DNA of 64,000 nucleotides, taken from Streptomyces hayashii (GTDB taxonomy: Bacteria > Actinomycetota > Actinomycetes > Streptomycetales > Streptomycetaceae). Of the stretch, positions 18,803 to 27,493 are shown one piece after another (position 1 is the stretch's first letter; each line of letters opens with the position of its first letter). The stretch covers positions 27,132 through 91,131 of the forward strand of contig NZ_JAHHIU010000090.1 of assembly GCF_024539815.1 (NCBI RefSeq), in the 5' to 3' direction. Under the pieces are notes generated by a model. The model was not told where the DNA came from. It did not search any database and saw only the letters and a list, made by a program, of their open reading frames with translations. A program made the translations under genes and the position numbers.

Positions 18803-21800
18803 GTGTTCAGACCGCTGATACGCGCCGGTCGCAGACGTACTGCATCGGCACACCGTCTGGCCCTCTTCGCCACCGCCCTTGGCTTGTTGACGGCTTTGCC
18901 CGTCCTGCCCGCCGCAGCCGACGACTTCGCGCCCACTCCTGCCGATCCCCTGCTGGCCGCGCAGGCACAGGCCGTGTCCACCGGACGGACCGTCCCCGTC
19001 GACGCGCTCACCACGGAGGTCTCCACCACCGAGGCGCTTCCGGACGGCACCTTCTCCAACACCACGAGCGCGCTGCCGACCCGCGTCCTCAAGAATGGCG
19101 CCTGGACCCGGGCGGACGGCACCCTGATCCCCGACGGCCACGGTGGGTACACGCCCAGGGCCACCCCGAACGGGGTCACGCTCTCCGGCGGCGGGGACGG
19201 CCCTCTGGTCACGCTCGACCACGCCGACGGGCCCAGCATGGCCCTCACGCTGCCGTTCACTCTGCCGAAGCCGAGCGTCAGCGGCGACACCGCGCTGTAC
19301 GCCTCGGTGCTGCCAGGCGTCGATCTGTCGGTGTCCGTCACGGACCAGGGCGGCTTCAGCGACGTCCTGATCGTCCACGACGCCCGGGCCGCGGCCAATC
19401 CCCAACTGAAGAAACTCACCTTGGCCGCGGCCACCCAGGGCCTCACCCTGGCCACCACCTCCTCCGACAGCATGCGCGCCACCGCCACGGACGGCGATCT
19501 GGCCTACACGAGCCCTCAGCCCCTCATGTGGGACTCCGGCTCCGCGCCCGTCACCTCCCACGACGCCGGTCCGGCCGCCGGGCTGACGTCCTCCGTGGAC
19601 GGCCCCGGGCCCGGCGCCGACACCGAGCCCGTGGGCATGACCGCCACGAACAGGGCCCTGACGCTGACGCCGGACGCCGGCATGCTCACCGACCCGGACA
19701 CCACCTATCCGGTGTACATCGATCCCTACACCAACCCGGTGTCCTCCACCGCCGGTCACTACACCGAGGTCTACTCCAGCTCGACCTGCAGCAACTCACC
19801 GCAGTACGACAAGGCGCAGACCAACGGCCAGGGCGTGGGCTACCAGCGGTGGGGCGGCGTCTGCGGCGTCGGCCTGGAGCGGTCGTACTGGGCGCTCAAC
19901 ACCAGTGGACTGCACCCGGCGTTCGTCGTCTACGACGCCTACGTGAAGATCTCCACCACCTATGCGGGCAGCTGGGACTGCAGCCAGAACCAGCCGATCA
20001 CACTCCACACCACGAACGCGATCAGCTCCAGCACCGACTGGCTGTCACGGCCCGGCGTCCACGACACCGCCTTCCCACCGGTGACCGACACGGTGCCCAG
20101 CGGCGCCAACTCCAACAGCTCCTGCAGCAACAGCACCGCCACCTTCCACGTCACCGACCAGGCCCAGAGGATCGCCGACCAGGACGGAGACGGCTATGAC
20201 GCGGACGGCACCTTCGGGGCCGACACCAACACCTGGACCATCGGTCTGTACGGGAACGAGTCGCAGACCTCCAGCAACGACGACTACCTGCGTATGTCGA
20301 CCACGCTGACCCTCACCACCAAGTTCGACATCCCGCCCGGCGTGCCGACCAACCTCCACACCTCCCCGGCCGCCACTGGCGCCTCTGCCGCCTGTACCAC
20401 CAGCGGCGTGGGCTGGATCGGCGCCACGACCTACTCGGACGCCGGCAGCAACATCACCCTGCACTCCACCGTCACCACCCAGATGTCCGGCGAGAACGTC
20501 AAGGCGCACTATCACGTCTGGGACCGCACGGTCGATCCGGACGGAGACGGCAGCGGCGCCAACGTGTCGACCCCGACCAGCGCCTTCCTTGCCTCCGGCA
20601 CCGACGCGGCGGTGAAGATCGGCGCCACGTTGAAGGACGGCCACCAGTACGGCTGGGACGTCTACGCCGAGGACGACTCGGTCTCCGACCTGAAGTCCAC
20701 GACATCCGAACACTGCTGGTTCTCCGCCGATTTCACCGCACCGGTAACCCCGGAGGTGACCGACAACGCGTCGTTCCCCCCAGTCGGTTCCGGTCCCGCC
20801 GACCCGGTGGTCTACGCCGGCCCCGGCAAGACCACGAACTTCACCGTGGCCGGCGCCGACAGCCCGGCCGCCGACACCAGCTGTGTCCCCGGCCCCTGCA
20901 AGTCCAGCGGCATGGACTCCTTCCTGTGGCAACTCGACTCACCTCCCACCGCCGCCGACGGCCAGAGCACCGCGATCACCGGCACCGACAGCCAGGGCAG
21001 GTCCACCGCCACCATCCCCGTCCCGATCCGCGACTGGGGCGTACACACCCTGTACGTGGCCGGCGTCGACAAGGCCGGCAACATCTCCACCACCCCCTCC
21101 GGCTACACCTTCACCGTCCCCTGGAACCCGGCCACCACGATCAAGCCCGGTGACATCTCCGGCGACGGTGTGCCCGACCTGCTCGCCACCACCAAGACGG
21201 GCGACCTCAACCTCGTCCCGGGCAACCTCGACCCCGCTCGGAACACCGACCCGGTCCAGAGCGGCCCCGTCACCGGCACCCCGCCGGCCGTCACCGGCCC
21301 GGTCACCGTGGCCACCGCCGCCGACTCACCCGACGGCACCGGCTGGAACAACTACCTCATCGCCCACCGCGGCAACCTGCACGGCACGAACGTCGACGAC
21401 CTCTTCGCGTACAACAGGACGAGCAAGCAGCTCTACGTCGTCAAGAACGACCAGGACCCGGTCGACGACGCGTCGTTCCCGAGAAGCCCGTACTCCACGT
21501 TCGGCGGCTTCATCGGCAGACGGTTCGACGTCATCGCCAAAGACGCCTGCGCACCGGCCGACATCGTGGCGGACGACACGCGCTGCCGGACCACGGACTA
21601 CAACGCCCAGACCTGGAACATCAGCCAGCTCATCACTCCGGGCAACGTCTTCGGCAACACCAACGACTACCCCGCTGTGATCACCGTCGAGAACAAGGAG
21701 CTGTGGATCTACCAGTCCGACGGCGGCTACCACCTGAAGAACCCGATCCTGCTCGGCGACGGCGACTGGACGGGCCAGACCCTGATCGCCGCGGGCACCT

Positions 21801-22810
21801 TCAAGGGCAGCCCCGTCCTGTGGTCCCGCGACAACGCAACCGGTGAGCTCTACAGCTACCCGGTCACCGTCGACACCACCACCCTCGTCCCCTCGTTGCT
21901 CCACCCCACGACCCACACCAACCTGCCGCTCACCCTGCCGCCCGCTTCCTACCCCGTCGTCGCCTCACCCGGTGACATCAACAGCCCCATCACCACCGGC
22001 GCAACCAACGCCGGAGGTCCGGACGGACTCCCCGACCTGTACACCGTCGACACCTCCGGCCAGCTCACCGAGTACAACTACCGGCAGAGCCCCGTCCTGG
22101 TCTCCCCGCCCGCCTACGACTTCGCCGCCCCGGTCTCCCTGGGCTCGGTCACGGACACCGCCACCCACTGGTGGAAGCTCGCCGAAGGCACCGGCGCCAC
22201 CACCGCCGACAGCACCGGCACCCTGAACGCCACCCTGTCCGGTGCCTACACCTGGGCCACCGACACCACTCGGGGCAAGTTCGCAAACCTGACCGGCACC
22301 ACCGGATACGGCGCCACCACGGCGCCCGCCGTGGACACCTCAAAGAGCTTCACGGTGTCGGCCTGGGTCAAGCTCAACTCCCTCTCCGCCAACAGCACGT
22401 TCCTCTCCCAGAACGGCACCACCAACAACGGCTTCCAGCTTTACTACTCCTCCGGCGCCCAGGTCTGGGCCTTCGGCCGGCACAGCACCGACGCCTCCGG
22501 CGCCGTATGGCGAGCCGCCTACGGCAGCAAGGCCACGACCGGTCAGTGGACCCACCTGGTCGGCGTCTACGACGCCACCGCCAAGGAGCTCCGCCTGTAC
22601 GTCAACGGCAAGCTCACCGCCACCAGGGACTGGACCTACACCCCCTGGAACGCCACCGGCCCCCTCCAGATCGGCCGCAAGCTCTCCTCCAGCGCCTACG
22701 GCGAGTACGCCAACGCGGCCATCAGCAGCATCCGCATCTACCCCACCGCCCTGCCCCCCGCCGACGCGTCGGCCACGGGCGACAGCCCCAAGGTCGCCCA
22801 GCTCGACTGA
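18803..22810 (+). CDS. Large secreted LamG/concanavalin-like jellyroll protein with FG-GAP-like segment
   Basis: The predicted 1335-residue protein begins with a signal peptide (HRLALFATALGLLTALPVLPAAA). I chose GTG 18803 because AAGGAAG lies 8 bp before it and the signal peptide follows; the longer open frame from 18692 lacks both. The N-terminal third resembles secreted proteins that accompany RHS toxins, with YWALNTSGLHPAFVVYDAYV typical of a DNRLRE-type domain. A calcium-loop segment (DISGDGVPDLLATT, about 785) suggests an FG-GAP/VCBS propeller. The C-terminus (about 1115-1315, SFTVSAWVKLNS and WTHLVGVYDA) is a LamG jellyroll. It is divergent from the RHS toxin. A role in surface binding or toxin display is inferred, not shown. 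Confidence 0.82.
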   Translation: MFRPLIRAGRRRTASAHRLALFATALGLLTALPVLPAAADDFAPTPADPLLAAQAQAVSTGRTVPVDALTTEVSTTEALPDGTFSNTTSALPTRVLKNGAWTRADGTLIPDGHGGYTPRATPNGVTLSGGGDGPLVTLDHADGPSMALTLPFTLPKPSVSGDTALYASVLPGVDLSVSVTDQGGFSDVLIVHDARAAANPQLKKLTLAAATQGLTLATTSSDSMRATATDGDLAYTSPQPLMWDSGSAPVTSHDAGPAAGLTSSVDGPGPGADTEPVGMTATNRALTLTPDAGMLTDPDTTYPVYIDPYTNPVSSTAGHYTEVYSSSTCSNSPQYDKAQTNGQGVGYQRWGGVCGVGLERSYWALNTSGLHPAFVVYDAYVKISTTYAGSWDCSQNQPITLHTTNAISSSTDWLSRPGVHDTAFPPVTDTVPSGANSNSSCSNSTATFHVTDQAQRIADQDGDGYDADGTFGADTNTWTIGLYGNESQTSSNDDYLRMSTTLTLTTKFDIPPGVPTNLHTSPAATGASAACTTSGVGWIGATTYSDAGSNITLHSTVTTQMSGENVKAHYHVWDRTVDPDGDGSGANVSTPTSAFLASGTDAAVKIGATLKDGHQYGWDVYAEDDSVSDLKSTTSEHCWFSADFTAPVTPEVTDNASFPPVGSGPADPVVYAGPGKTTNFTVAGADSPAADTSCVPGPCKSSGMDSFLWQLDSPPTAADGQSTAITGTDSQGRSTATIPVPIRDWGVHTLYVAGVDKAGNISTTPSGYTFTVPWNPATTIKPGDISGDGVPDLLATTKTGDLNLVPGNLDPARNTDPVQSGPVTGTPPAVTGPVTVATAADSPDGTGWNNYLIAHRGNLHGTNVDDLFAYNRTSKQLYVVKNDQDPVDDASFPRSPYSTFGGFIGRRFDVIAKDACAPADIVADDTRCRTTDYNAQTWNISQLITPGNVFGNTNDYPAVITVENKELWIYQSDGGYHLKNPILLGDGDWTGQTLIAAGTFKGSPVLWSRDNATGELYSYPVTVDTTTLVPSLLHPTTHTNLPLTLPPASYPVVASPGDINSPITTGATNAGGPDGLPDLYTVDTSGQLTEYNYRQSPVLVSPPAYDFAAPVSLGSVTDTATHWWKLAEGTGATTADSTGTLNATLSGAYTWATDTTRGKFANLTGTTGYGATTAPAVDTSKSFTVSAWVKLNSLSANSTFLSQNGTTNNGFQLYYSSGAQVWAFGRHSTDASGAVWRAAYGSKATTGQWTHLVGVYDATAKELRLYVNGKLTATRDWTYTPWNATGPLQIGRKLSSSAYGEYANAAISSIRIYPTALPPADASATGDSPKVAQLD

Positions 22811-22834
22811 GCCCCACGCCCGGCGCTCCGTCCA

Positions 22835-22865
22835 GGGCCCGTCCCGGCCTGACCGGGGCGGGCCC
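22835..22865 (+). terminator. Probable rho-independent terminator after the LamG gene
   Basis: A 13-bp stem starting GGGCCCGTCC and closing GGGGCGGGCCC, with one G:T pair and a 5-base loop, begins 24 bp after the stop codon. As is usual in Streptomyces there is no run of T. Confidence 0.65.
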
Positions 22866-23049
22866 GCGTCGTGCCACGGCCTCCACCGAGGCGATGCCGG
22901 CGGATGAGCGGCGCCCGCCGCGCCTGTTGCAGTCGTCCCGGTAAAGGCGGCCCCGCAGGCAACCTGTCGCGATCCCTGCGTCCTCACAGCATCATCGATT
23001 TCGCCCTCGGATGCTGGTTCAGGTCGCTGCTACGGCTCCCGTCCAACCC

Positions 23050-23296
23050 GTTTACGCAGGTCAGTGCAGAGCGACGACGTCCGGTCGGGGCATCGTTGTA
23101 CTCGCGAGCGGCGGATTCAGTCCGTCGAGCGGTAGTTGACGCTCCAGCACCCGAAAAAAGAACGTTTCCGCAGGTCAGGAGCCTGCGCAAGTGGGGCGGG
23201 TGGGACTCGAACCCACGGCCGACGGATTATGAGTCCTTTGAGGATCTTGGCGGCCCTTGCTCGTCCACGCTCATTCATGACGTTTTTGCAGGTCAG
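23050..23296. repeat. Three of four copies of the motif GTTTnnGCAGGTCAG beside the left att site
   Basis: GTTTACGCAGGTCAG starts at 23050, GTTTCCGCAGGTCAG at 23164 and GTTTTTGCAGGTCAG at 23282, so they are 114 and 118 bp apart. A fourth copy identical to the second is at 26362 in the right att repeat. On the minus strand the motif reads CTGACCTGC, encoding Leu-Thr-Cys tails in several broken frames. They may be integrase arm-type sites or repeated ends of lost integrase genes. No other gene is visible between 22866 and 23571. Confidence 0.6.
23162..23236. repeat. Left attachment-site repeat with a partial tRNA gene copy (attL-like)
   Basis: These 75 bp are identical to 26360-26434. Bases 23192-23236 duplicate the 3' 45 nt of the tRNA(CAU) gene from the anticodon to the end of the acceptor stem, and 30 bp of flanking sequence beyond its 3' end are also duplicated. 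After 23236 the tRNA sequence breaks off, so this copy is not a functional tRNA. A tRNA 3' end duplicated at the far end of a segment is the classic signature of tyrosine-recombinase integration. Confidence 0.85.
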
Positions 23297-23571
23297 AAGG
23301 GGCGGACCGTGTCGACACCCCTTCGCCTTTGTCGGTCTGTTCCTATCCTTGTGTCCCGACTGCGTCCCGACACCGCCCAGATTGGGCGACGCCACCGGCC
23401 TGACGGGCACGTAGCGCCAGCTCGGCCAGATGACTCGAACTCAACGCACTTGACGAAGGCCGGTGACGACCGTTCAGCCCACAAGCACGTTCGCTGGAGC
23501 AAGTGTCAAGACCTGTGGATGCGTTCAGGTGTGTTGCCCTCGCCGGCTGGGCGCTGGCGAGGGCAACGTCG

Positions 23572-24444
23572 TCATGCTTGGTCGCGGGCCAGCACGGCGA
23601 TAGCCGTCAGTAGCAGGATGGATCCGAGTATGAGGGCCGAGCTGATCTGCTCGCCGAGCAGAATGGCAAGGAGCGCGGCCGTGGCCGGTTCGAGGAGCAC
23701 GAGGACTGCGGCGGTGGTGCTGGGGACCGTGGTCAGCCCGGCGAAGTACCAGCGGTAGGCCAGCAGGGTCGGCACGACGCCTAGGAAGATCAGCCAGCTG
23801 GTGGACTCGGTGCTGTGCCCGCTCCGGGGCCAGACTCCTTGGGTCAGCGCGAATGGCAGGAGGCATAGTGCTCCCGCTCCCCAGGTGGTCGCGCCCGCGC
23901 TCGTGGTGCCTGCCTTGCGGGCCCACAGGGTGACGGCGCTGTAGCCGACGGCCGAGAGCAGGGCCAGCATGATGCCCACAAAGGGACGGGGCCCGGAACC
24001 TGGGTGCGCGACCAGAAGCAGCAGGCCCGTGAGAGCGATCCCGATCGCGACGGCACCGCGCTTGCTGAGGCGTTCGTCGAGCAGGACGTGTGCTCCGGCA
24101 CTGACCAGGATCGGGCTCGCGCCGAGTGTGATCAGCGTGCCCAGTGCAAGTCCTGCGTCCTGCACGGCACCGAAGTAGGCAGTCTGGTAGGCCGCTAGGG
24201 CGATTCCGGTGAGGACGGAGGTGCGCCAGTCGGGGGCGGGCCTGGCCGGAGCGGAATGCCGGAGGTGCCGTGCGGCCAGGAGAGTAGCCGCGATGGTGAA
24301 GCGCCAGAACGACACGGCTATGGGGCCGAGGCCGCTGGTGCGGAAGAGCTCCTCCGCTGCCGCGCCACCGGCTCCCCAGGCGATCGCTGCGGCTGAAACG
24401 AAGAGCGAGCCGCGCCGAAGTGGCGTCATGGCATGGGTGGTCAT
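23572..24444 (-). CDS. EamA/DMT-superfamily permease (RhaT/YdcZ-type drug or metabolite exporter)
   Basis: This protein of about 290 residues has ten hydrophobic helices in two EamA repeats (about 10-135 and 150-285). Conserved features include the start SAAAIAWGAGG, LGASPILVSAGAHVLLDERLS at the end of repeat one, and LEPATAALLAILLGEQ near the end of repeat two. DMT-family exporters move amino acids, purines or drugs out of the cell, and here the substrate is unknown. The ATG at 24444 has GGAG 11 bp upstream; upstream in-frame starts reach 24516. It is cargo of the tRNA-bounded relic element and divergent from the SnoaL-like gene. Confidence 0.85.
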   Translation of the reverse strand: MTTHAMTPLRRGSLFVSAAAIAWGAGGAAAEELFRTSGLGPIAVSFWRFTIAATLLAARHLRHSAPARPAPDWRTSVLTGIALAAYQTAYFGAVQDAGLALGTLITLGASPILVSAGAHVLLDERLSKRGAVAIGIALTGLLLLVAHPGSGPRPFVGIMLALLSAVGYSAVTLWARKAGTTSAGATTWGAGALCLLPFALTQGVWPRSGHSTESTSWLIFLGVVPTLLAYRWYFAGLTTVPSTTAAVLVLLEPATAALLAILLGEQISSALILGSILLLTAIAVLARDQA

Positions 24445-24798
24445 GTGGTGCGTCTCCATGATGGATGGCCGGTTGGGGTCCTCGCGGTGTGCGGGCGGCA
24501 TCCATCGCCCCGGCAACTGTGTGGCCGGGGTCGGAGCTGGTCTTTGTGCCGCCCGCTAGCGGACCGGCGGCGGCAAGATCATGGAACGCATGCGGGAACC
24601 TTAGCGCGCGGCTCCAGCGGGCGAGACTGCTTTCTACCCTGCCCTCGCTGCACGCCCGGTGTCAGGCTGCCGGCGGCCCGGGGCTGGATTTCGGCCCTCC
24701 TCGGAGCGGGCCGCTCCATGGAACTGCCGCGGGCTACGGCCTGCGGGGGTCTCGGTGACGGCGTAATGTCTGCGCCCCTCCGGTGTTACTGTCGCGCC
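24445..24798. other. Divergent intergenic region inside the relic element
   Basis: These 354 bp separate the divergent EamA and SnoaL-like genes and must contain both promoters. I see no convincing gene, hairpin or operator palindrome. The sequence TAATGT at 24764 could be a -10 element for a leaderless or short-leader transcript of the downstream gene. Confidence 0.4.
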
Positions 24799-25197
24799 AT
24801 GTCCAAGACCGAGATCGACGCGGTGACCGCCGAGTTCTTCGGCGCCTTTGACAACCGGGGCGGCAAGGCTGCCGATGTGGCCCGGATCCGCCAGCTGGTT
24901 CTTCCAAGCGGTGTGATCGTCAAGACCGGCCCGGAGTTCACGGTCTACACCGTGGACGGGTTCATTGAGCCCCGCCAGCGCCTGCTGACCGACGGTCGGC
25001 TGGTCGAGTTCTCCGAGTGGGAGGTCTCCGAACGGACCGAGATCGCGGGCGATATCGCGTCGCGGTTCGGCGAGTACCGCAAGTCCGGGATCTTGGACGG
25101 TGAGCTGTTCGAGGGTGGCGGGACCAAGACCATCCAGTTCATCCGCACCTCAGACGGCTGGCGGATCGCCGCATTCGCCTGGTACGACCAGCCCTGA
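24799..25197 (+). CDS. SnoaL/NTF2-like (DUF4440-type) small protein
   Basis: The 132-residue protein has the pattern of the cone-shaped NTF2 fold: an N-terminal helix (TEIDAVTAEFFGAFDNR), a middle strand region (VIVKTGPEFTVYTVDGFI) and a C-terminal sheet ending TIQFIRTSDGWRIAAFAWYD. Such proteins range from polyketide cyclases to binding proteins, and no catalytic residue is obvious here. The start at 24799 gives the usual length; an ATG at 24766 would add 11 residues. No clear ribosome site is visible for either. It lies in the relic element and is probably a passenger gene. Confidence 0.75.
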   Translation: MSKTEIDAVTAEFFGAFDNRGGKAADVARIRQLVLPSGVIVKTGPEFTVYTVDGFIEPRQRLLTDGRLVEFSEWEVSERTEIAGDIASRFGEYRKSGILDGELFEGGGTKTIQFIRTSDGWRIAAFAWYDQP

Positions 25198-25277
25198 AGC
25201 CTGTCGAGCACGCGCTGAACCGCCATACCGCCACCTGCGCCACACGCCAGGTCGGTGCGTTGGGATCATGAGGCCAC

Positions 25278-25845
25278 TCATGCCTTGAGGCTCTCGGGGC
25301 GTTCGACGAGGTGGCCGCGTTGCGGGCTCCGGCGCGGACGAGGGCGACGAGGTGGGGTGCGTTCACGGCCCGCCAACGGGCCTGGGCGGACGCGATCAGC
25401 TTGAAGACCATCGCCAGGGCGGCGGCGCGGGAGCCGGCGCTCTTGGTGACCTTCGTCCGCAGCCGTACGGTGGCGAAGGTGGACTCGATCGGGTTCGTGG
25501 CCGCAGATAGATCCAGTGCTCGGCGGGGAAGTCGAAGAACGCCAGCAACTCGCCCCCGTCGTCCGTGATCCGCTTGACGACCTCGGGATACTTCGCCCCG
25601 TAGGCCCGCTCGAAGTCGCGGACGGCCTTGACCGCATGCTCCTTGTCCTCGGCGTTGCAGATCTCCTGGATCGCGCGCTTTGGCCGCGGCTGGGCCGACT
25701 TCGGCAGCGCGTCGAGCACATTTGCGGTCTTGTGCACCCAGCACCGCTAGTGACGGGTGTCCGGAAACACCTCGTTCAGCGCGTTCCAGAAGCCGAGCGC
25801 ACCATCGCCGACGGCCAGGATCTTGCTGGGACCCGACCACGTGGT
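25278..25845 (-). pseudogene. Broken IS256/mutator-family transposase, C-terminal part
   Basis: Reading from about 25840 downwards, the fragments are ILAVGDGALGFWNALNEVF, then CWVHKTANVLDALPKSAQ, then FFDFPAEHWIYL, then TNPIESTFATVRLRTKVTKS and NAPHLVALVRAGA, and last LVERPESLKA. This is the ordered C-terminal half of an IS256-type transposase. It is dead: TAG at 25747-25749 replaces the usual Gln before CW, a one-base deletion near 25500 shifts frame before TNPIES, and another shift near 25320 precedes the true end. The N-terminal half is missing. No inverted repeats were found. Confidence 0.88.
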
Positions 25846-26359
25846 CTGGCTGAAGAAGTAGCGGTCTCCATCTGGGGCACCCCCTCGATCCGCCAGGGCT
25901 TGTCCGGTGTCCACCTCCCGCCGATCGGCCAGGCCCCGGTCCACGGGGACAGTCGCGGCCCTGTGTCTTCGCGACGATGCCGCCAGGCAGGGAAGCCGAG
26001 CTCGGCCCTCAGACTCGCCGGGCAGTTTCAGTACGGGCCGTTTACCCCTCCAACAGCCCTGCGCTCCAGAGGTACGGACTGCCCTGCCTGCCGCAACGGA
26101 CGTCTTCCGCCCTCCCCCCGCAGCCCGACGTCGACACACCGGACCCGGAGTAACCACTTCCGATTCCCTGCGTCCCATCAGCGTCCCAACAACCACTACT
26201 GCTCGTTGGTCGAGCCGCCCGCTACAGCCCGCGAGAGCCACCGAACACTCAATCGCAGGCCGGCGAAGCTTCTGGCCAGGGTCACCGCATCGCCGTTGAA
26301 CTCACGAGCAGCGGATTCAATCCGTTGGGCCAGAGTCCTGAATCAGCACCCCTGATGAG
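25846..26359. other. Gene-free stretch of the relic element next to the right att site
   Basis: No intact gene is visible in these 514 bp. The last 60 bp (26299-26359) resemble 23101-23161 imperfectly, sharing the segment CGGATTCAATCCGT or CGGATTCAGTCCGT and the word CAGCACCC. The homology around the two att repeats is therefore longer than the perfect 75 bp. In both copies the minus strand encodes ESAARE followed by an aromatic and Asn, suggesting duplicated 3' ends of one gene. Confidence 0.5.
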
Positions 26360-26434
26360 ACGTTTCCGCAGGTCAGGAGCCTGCGCAAGTGGGGCGGGTG
26401 GGACTCGAACCCACGGCCGACGGATTATGAGTCC
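26360..26434. repeat. Right attachment-site repeat overlapping tRNA(CAU) (attR-like)
   Basis: This is the second perfect 75-bp copy. It covers 30 bp beyond the tRNA 3' end and the 3' 45 nt of the intact tRNA gene. The distance to the left copy gives an integrated segment of about 3.2 kb. The intact tRNA is restored at this end. Confidence 0.85.
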
Positions 26435-26463
26435 GCTGCTCTAACCGGCTGAGCTACCGCCCC
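26390..26463 (-). tRNA. tRNA with CAU anticodon (tRNA-Ile2 or elongator tRNA-Met)
   Basis: The minus strand folds as a complete 74-nt tRNA: acceptor GGGGCGG pairs with CCGCCCC plus A73, the D-arm is GCTC...GAGC, the anticodon loop ACTCATAAT contains CAT, and the T-arm contains GGTTCGAGTCC. CCA is not encoded. CAU-reading tRNAs are initiator Met, elongator Met or lysidine-modified Ile2. The paired first base excludes initiator, but I cannot separate the other two by eye. It is the integration target of the relic element. Confidence 0.92.
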
Positions 26464-26610
26464 ATAGCGGCGTGTCGCGTACATGTGTGCGCGCCGTCTG
26501 CCGCAGCATAGCCGCTCATACGATCTCACGCTCCGGCTGGTCGGCCTTGCCACGACCATGAGGACAGCGCCTCTGGCCTGCACGGTTCCCACCGGCGTGA
26601 CACCACATGA

Positions 26611-26633
26611 AAAAGGACCCCGATGGGGTCCTC
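26611..26633 (-). terminator. Rho-independent terminator of the tRNA-Asn operon
   Basis: On the minus strand an 8-bp perfect stem (AGGACCCC / GGGGTCCT) with a 3-base loop is followed directly by TTTT, 11 bp after the last tRNA-Asn gene. This is a canonical intrinsic terminator, unusually complete for this genome. Confidence 0.85.
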
Positions 26634-26643
26634 GTTCACGATG

Positions 26644-26716
26644 CTCCCCCGACTGGACTCGAACCAGTAACCTGCCGGTTAACAGCCGGCTGCTCTGCCA
26701 ATTGAGCTACGGAGGA
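26644..26716 (-). tRNA. tRNA-Asn (GUU), second copy of the pair
   Basis: A complete 73-nt tRNA on the minus strand with anticodon GTT in CTGTTAACC and T-arm CTGGTTCGAGTCCAG; discriminator G73, no encoded CCA. The acceptor 5' strand is TCCTCCG against CGGGGGA, leaving one U:G pair at position 4. It is five bases downstream of a near-identical copy and was probably made by tandem duplication. Confidence 0.95.
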
Positions 26717-26721
26717 CCGAG

Positions 26722-26794
26722 CTCCCCCGACTGGACTCGAACCAGTAACCTGCCGGTTAACAGCCGGCTGCTCTGCCAATTGAGCTACAGGGGA
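26722..26794 (-). tRNA. tRNA-Asn (GUU), first copy of the pair
   Basis: A complete 73-nt tRNA on the minus strand, identical to its neighbour apart from the acceptor 5' strand, which is TCCCCTG and puts the U:G pair at position 6. The two genes share one terminator and presumably one promoter upstream of 26794. Confidence 0.95.
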
Positions 26795-26953
26795 ATGCCT
26801 CGTTTGCATCGAACGTGCCTACCTGGGTATTCGCCAGGGGGCGCTCGCTCGCTGCGACACATACATTAGCGCAAGCAGGGGGGTGCTCCGCCAATCGGTT
26901 CCCTCCGGCGCCGTCGCCGTGCCAGGGACCTACACGAGGGAAGGGTGGCAGTC

Positions 26954-27259
26954 ATGCGCTACAAGCTCACGTTCGTCGTCGGGCTGGCTCTGGGTTACGT
27001 ACTGGGCACGCGTGCCGGGCGCGAGCGCTACGAGCAGCTGAAGAAGTCCGCCCGGCAGGTCGCGCAGAACCCCGCCGTGCGCAACACCGCCGAGACCGCC
27101 GCCCAGCAGGGCCGGCAGTACGCGGGCAAGGCGTACCACGCGGTCAGCGACAAGGTCGGCGACCGGATGCCGGAATCGGTGTCCAGCCGGGTCCGCTCGC
27201 TGAAGGAGCGCAGCGCCCACAACGGCGGGGACGACGACTGGGGCAGCAGCAACACCTAG
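26954..27259 (+). CDS. YtxH-domain small membrane protein
   Basis: About 101 residues. It has one N-terminal membrane segment (LTFVVGLALGYVLGTRAGRE) followed by a basic, helical, Gln- and Ala-rich tail (about 25-85) and a polar end. The GYVLGTRAGRERYEQL pattern is the YtxH signature; members are associated with envelope stress in Firmicutes but have no defined activity in Streptomyces. The ATG at 26954 is preceded by GAGGGAAGG; GTG at 26945 is the alternative. The 234 bp after it are very GC-rich with a 14-bp palindrome at 27299-27312 that might terminate transcription. Confidence 0.85.
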   Translation: MRYKLTFVVGLALGYVLGTRAGRERYEQLKKSARQVAQNPAVRNTAETAAQQGRQYAGKAYHAVSDKVGDRMPESVSSRVRSLKERSAHNGGDDDWGSSNT

Positions 27260-27493
27260 CGACATCCGGCGCCCGCGGCCGGGCCGGACGGCCGGACCGG
27301 CGGCCGGCCGCCGTGCGGGTCCCGTCCGCATCCGCAGTCCTTTTCGACACGGAATCGCCGTGCCCCCCAGCGGCCCCGGGGGGCGCGGCGAGCTGCGTCA
27401 CCAGGCACGACACCGCCGTACCCGTCGGACTCCCGTCACCCGCCCGGTGCCCGACGGCCAGACCCGAGCGGAGAGTGCGGCAGAATTTTCGCC

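Noticed and set aside
23162..26434. CRISPR array from the repeated GCAGGTCAG motif
   Set aside because: Only four copies, spacers of 99-103 bp and one distant copy, no cas genes; better explained by attachment-site history.
27299..27312. GGCGGCCGGCCGCC palindrome after the YtxH gene as an operator or terminator
   Set aside because: Short G/C-only palindromes are expected by chance at this GC content; there is no T run or partner site.
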